DNA of 64,000 nt from Amblyornis subalaris. Its lineage: Eukaryota > Chordata > Aves > Passeriformes > Ptilonorhynchidae. Below the pieces are notes generated by a model, which was not told the origin of the DNA, did no database searches, and saw only the letters and a program-made list of their open reading frames with translations. The stretch spans positions 225,509-289,508 of the forward strand of contig JACAXG010000269.1 of assembly GCA_018881555.1 (NCBI GenBank), in the 5' to 3' direction. Shown in pieces: positions 62,201 to 64,000 of this stretch. Position 1 is the first letter of the stretch. Each line of letters begins with the position of its first letter. The position numbers were made by a program, and so were the translations under genes.

Positions 62201-64000
62201 TTAAGAAAGCAAACACTAGAACAGGAACAACCCCTTTCCCCCACGATTCTCCCCTGTCAATACTGGAAACTATTGGAATTGTTTTCACGGAAAAAATATT
62301 ATTATGCCTTGACTACACACCATGTATCTCACAAGGAAGAAAAACACTGAGGTAGTTTTGAAAATGACCCTTTCAAACAATAGAATGGGAAAAAAGCTCA
62401 GCCTAGGTAGAGGTGTCACTACATGTAGACATCCACAACATGTTCACATCCAGGTGTAGATATGACATAAGACACTGCAAGTCAAGTGCTTGAAACAGCT
62501 TTGTGCAACTTCTTTCCAGGGCTGGTAAATGCTTTCGGTACAAAGTGTGATCAGTGTGCTACTAGCACAGATGCTGCCACAAAAATTTCTATATAAGGAC
62601 ACAGAGCTTTCTTGGACTCAGACTGCACCAGAAAACTTCTTTTAATAAAACATTAAAATTCACCTCACATTAGGACCCTGTTCCCTCAGATTACCTTTCT
62701 GCTCACTTTTTAGCTTTCCATGCCAGTCATATGGCAGGAAATAAGATCCTTTGGAGGAGGCATCAGCAAGAAGAGGAAATGATACAGTACTAAAATAAAC
62801 TTCTGAAGTGTCAAAAAAATGACAGCTTTTGAATAAAGAACTGGCTCAAAAAATGAATTAAAATGAAGTTTTAGAGCAAATCTGAGAAACCAAAATAACT
62901 CTTAAAAAGAAAAATGTTCATCTATATTTATCCAGGACACTTGCCAAATTTGTACCCATACACAAGCATACATATTTGCTGCAGAGTACAATTACACCAC
63001 AGGCAGGCAAAAACTCCAAATGAAGCTGCTGGCAGATATATTTGAACTGGAACACTTCTGCCATAACAGCTCATCTAAGCTTCGTTATTTTATAGGTCTT
63101 CAGAAAAACTGCAATATCCAGTCTCTCCTGGAAGAACCCACTCTATTCTACTCCACATGTGAAAAGAACAGGATGGGAAGCAGAATTTGGAGGGGAGCAA
63201 CGGGTAAGGAGAAGGGTGAGGAAATGGCTTCAAACAGAATGGCTAGATTTGCAACATTTAGAAAACAATTTCTGAGCACTCCAAAATGCCAGTGGAAGCC
63301 TATTTCAGATTCTCTGGTTCTCTGCACGTCCATGCTGTCTGCATACAACAGATACGAGTAAGAAGTACATGATTTGAGTTCCAATAAAACACCAAGAAAG
63401 TCACTGTAGTAAAACAAGCGTAATGGTTTTGCCCTTTACGAGGAAAATCAAAGTTCTGAGTCACCCATTTGCAGCAAATTTATACAAAACCCTTCTTGGC
63501 TGAATTTGCTCAGAGTCCAAAGACAATTAGACCACTGAGGCATGGTGACTTGTAAATCAAAGCACAGAAGCCAGAGGACTGAGGTGAGGGGAGGTAGTTC
63601 AACAAATACAATACCACATAACTTTTGGTCTGAAATCAAAGATTAGGGGATTAGGAGAGCACAAGAGTTGCAGTTACCTGGTGTGGCTGTTAGATGAGAG
63701 GCTTTCCCAGGGCTGCACACTGCAGCCTGTGACTGCATAGGCTCCGCCACAGCTCCCATCCAGTTTCATCAGCAAGGCTTTTGCTGCGTTCTCAGCTGTC
63801 TTCCTGCAGTCGTGAGCCCTCTTAAGCATCTGGGTGATGTTTTCATCACCTGTCTGGTCCCCTAGTTTTCAAGCAAACAGTGTTTCAGATGGAAATTAAG
63901 GCAAGAGTAGAGATCCTTCTACTCCCTTTCAGTTTATGCCAAGACAATGACAATAAATTACCAACCTGTGACGTAAAACCAACTTCACTTCTCTGTGAGC
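38052..64000 (-). CDS. MCC: MCC, 'mutated in colorectal cancers' protein (C-terminal part; continues past right edge)
   Basis: MCC is a coiled-coil scaffold linked to cell migration, polarity, Wnt/beta-catenin and NF-kB signalling. Six minus-strand exons, 63678-63861, 56699-56933, 50627-50833, 49563-49660, 39258-39380 and 38052-38232, join without phase conflict into its last 341 residues (about 829 in the short human isoform). Recognisable parts, in order: DGSCGGAYAVTGCSVQPWES; KEDEQRLKDYIQQLKNDRAA in the MCC-type PDZ-binding-partner domain; a long heptad-rich coiled coil (EEMAELKAQLYLLEKEKKAL; LKARVQELVSALERLTKSSE; AAYEKAKKKHQNKLKKLESQ); and the tail HTNETSL. The last four residues, ETSL, are a class I PDZ ligand. 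The upstream exons lie to the right of the window. It is tail-to-tail with DCP2. Confidence 0.96.
38233..39257 (-). other. MCC: MCC intron between the last two exons (1.0 kb)
   Basis: GTAAAG to TTTAACAG on the minus strand. I see no gene or repeat family in it. Confidence 0.9.
39258..39380 (-). CDS. MCC: MCC penultimate exon
   Basis: 123 nt between CCTGATCTAG and GTAAAG. It encodes EKKLKARVQELVSALERLTK then SSEIRHQQSAEFVNDLKRAN, a coiled-coil segment almost identical to mammalian MCC. Confidence 0.96.
39381..49562 (-). other. MCC: MCC intron of 10.2 kb
   Basis: GTAAGC donor to TGATCTAG acceptor on the minus strand. I find no further gene. A GC-richer patch lies at 40380-40520 and a perfect TGACGTCA at 44072-44079. 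Open frames of 90-115 codons near 44228-44705 have no family resemblance. Confidence 0.8.
49563..49660 (-). CDS. MCC: MCC exon (98 nt)
   Basis: After CCTCTCAG and before GTAAGC. It encodes ESSDGTATPLTLAELRPYDE then SELTAELTNALR; the last codon pair AGG-AGG spans the junction with the next exon. It is a non-coiled linker between coiled coils. Confidence 0.95.
49661..50626 (-). other. MCC: MCC intron (1.0 kb)
   Basis: Donor GTCAGG (weak), acceptor CCTCTCAG. A 177-codon plus-strand open frame at 49994-50527 has no recognisable family and I do not call it. Confidence 0.88.
50627..50833 (-). CDS. MCC: MCC exon (207 nt, coiled coil)
   Basis: 69 codons, phase 0 at both ends, after TCTTCAACAG. It encodes EEMAELKAQLYLLEKEKKAL, then AYLVHIEHLKSEVEEQKEQR and a serine-rich stretch SLSSTSSGSKDK. 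The donor is GTCAGG after AAG, weaker than the usual GTRAGT. Confidence 0.96.
50834..56698 (-). other. MCC: MCC intron of 5.9 kb
   Basis: GTATTT donor, TTCAACAG acceptor on the minus strand. AT-rich. I recognise no repeat family, RNA gene or coding exon in it. Confidence 0.88.
56699..56933 (-). CDS. MCC: MCC exon (235 nt, PDZ-partner domain)
   Basis: After CTCTTTCTAG and before GTATTT. It completes a serine codon and gives 78 codons: TTSSTASSCDTEFTKEDEQR, then NDRAAVKLTMLELESIHIDP and DLENAVLMQELMAMK. This region corresponds to the MCC-binding/PDZ-partner domain shared by MCC and USHBP1. Confidence 0.96.
59864..59879. repeat. Short AATA microsatellite
   Basis: Four copies of a 4-bp AAAT-type unit inside an MCC intron. 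Confidence 0.8.
61160..61405 (+). mobile_element. CR1 LINE 3' fragment (plus orientation)
   Basis: ACCAGGGAGGTTCAGATTAG, then GGCAGTGTTCAAGAGGTG, GGTTGGACTGGATGACCTTG and TGGTTCTGTGGTTCTGTGAT follow the CR1 3' end. It is antisense to MCC and differs in subfamily from the 35.7 kb copy. Confidence 0.88.
63678..63861 (-). CDS. MCC: MCC exon (184 nt, first in the window)
   Basis: After GAAAACTAG and before GTAACT. It enters with two bases of a codon and gives 60 codons: DQTGDENITQMLKRAHDCRK, then TAENAAKALLMKLDGSCGGA and AVTGCSVQPWESLSSNSHT. The first dozen residues differ from the mammalian sequence that I recall; the rest matches closely. Confidence 0.94.
63862..64000 (-). other. MCC: MCC intron (partial, right edge)
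   Basis: 139 bp ending in the TTTGCTTGAAAACTAG acceptor on the minus strand. The next upstream MCC exon is outside the window. Confidence 0.85.

Larger units (their letters stand above)
56934..63677 (-). other. MCC: MCC intron of 6.7 kb
   Basis: GTAACT donor to TTTCTAG acceptor on the minus strand. It holds a CR1 copy (61160-61405) and a short AAAT repeat (59864-59879). A 182-codon plus-strand open frame at 60388-60936 resembles no family I know. Confidence 0.88.

Overview
The window is vertebrate nuclear DNA, almost certainly from a bird. The coding exons are short and spliced and match three vertebrate genes. The interspersed repeats are mostly 5'-truncated CR1 LINE fragments, the typical avian repeat, plus an LTR of a kind I associate with songbird genomes. 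The gene order REEP5 (minus), DCP2 (plus), MCC (minus) is the order on human 5q22. In chicken that block lies on the Z chromosome, so Z linkage is likely but is an inference.

Layout: 1-4846 is REEP5 intron 2. 4847-5151 holds REEP5 exons 2 and 1, inside a CpG island (about 4690-5480). 5480-11704 is intergenic, with one CR1 copy. 11705-12842 is a block of repeats (an LTR, then a CR1) that runs directly into the DCP2 CpG-island promoter (about 12843-13560), which carries three CCAAT boxes. DCP2 is complete: 11 coding exons from 13147 to 28543 encode 418 residues, with the Nudix catalytic box at residues 129-151. A long DCP2 3' UTR probably ends near 34.0 kb. It faces the MCC 3' UTR (about 34.66-38.05 kb) tail to tail. 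MCC fills the rest of the window on the minus strand: six exons give its last 341 residues, ending in a PDZ-binding tail, and the gene continues past the right edge.

The three proteins have unrelated jobs: REEP5 shapes ER tubules, DCP2 removes mRNA caps, and MCC is a coiled-coil scaffold. I see no operon-like or mobile 'system' here. The most interesting material is in how DCP2 is spliced. Intron 2 is a textbook U12-type AT-AC intron (donor ATATCCTTT, branch site TTCCTTAAC, acceptor AC). A second, ordinary-looking GT-AG site pair nested at the same ends would keep the reading frame but swap 11 residues for 13. The last intron has a GC-AG donor, and retaining it would replace the C-terminus with a 15-residue tail. 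An upstream ATG also opens a 67-codon out-of-frame ORF that overlaps the DCP2 start. All exon boundaries were read by eye from splice sites, codon phase and remembered vertebrate protein sequence; no search was run.
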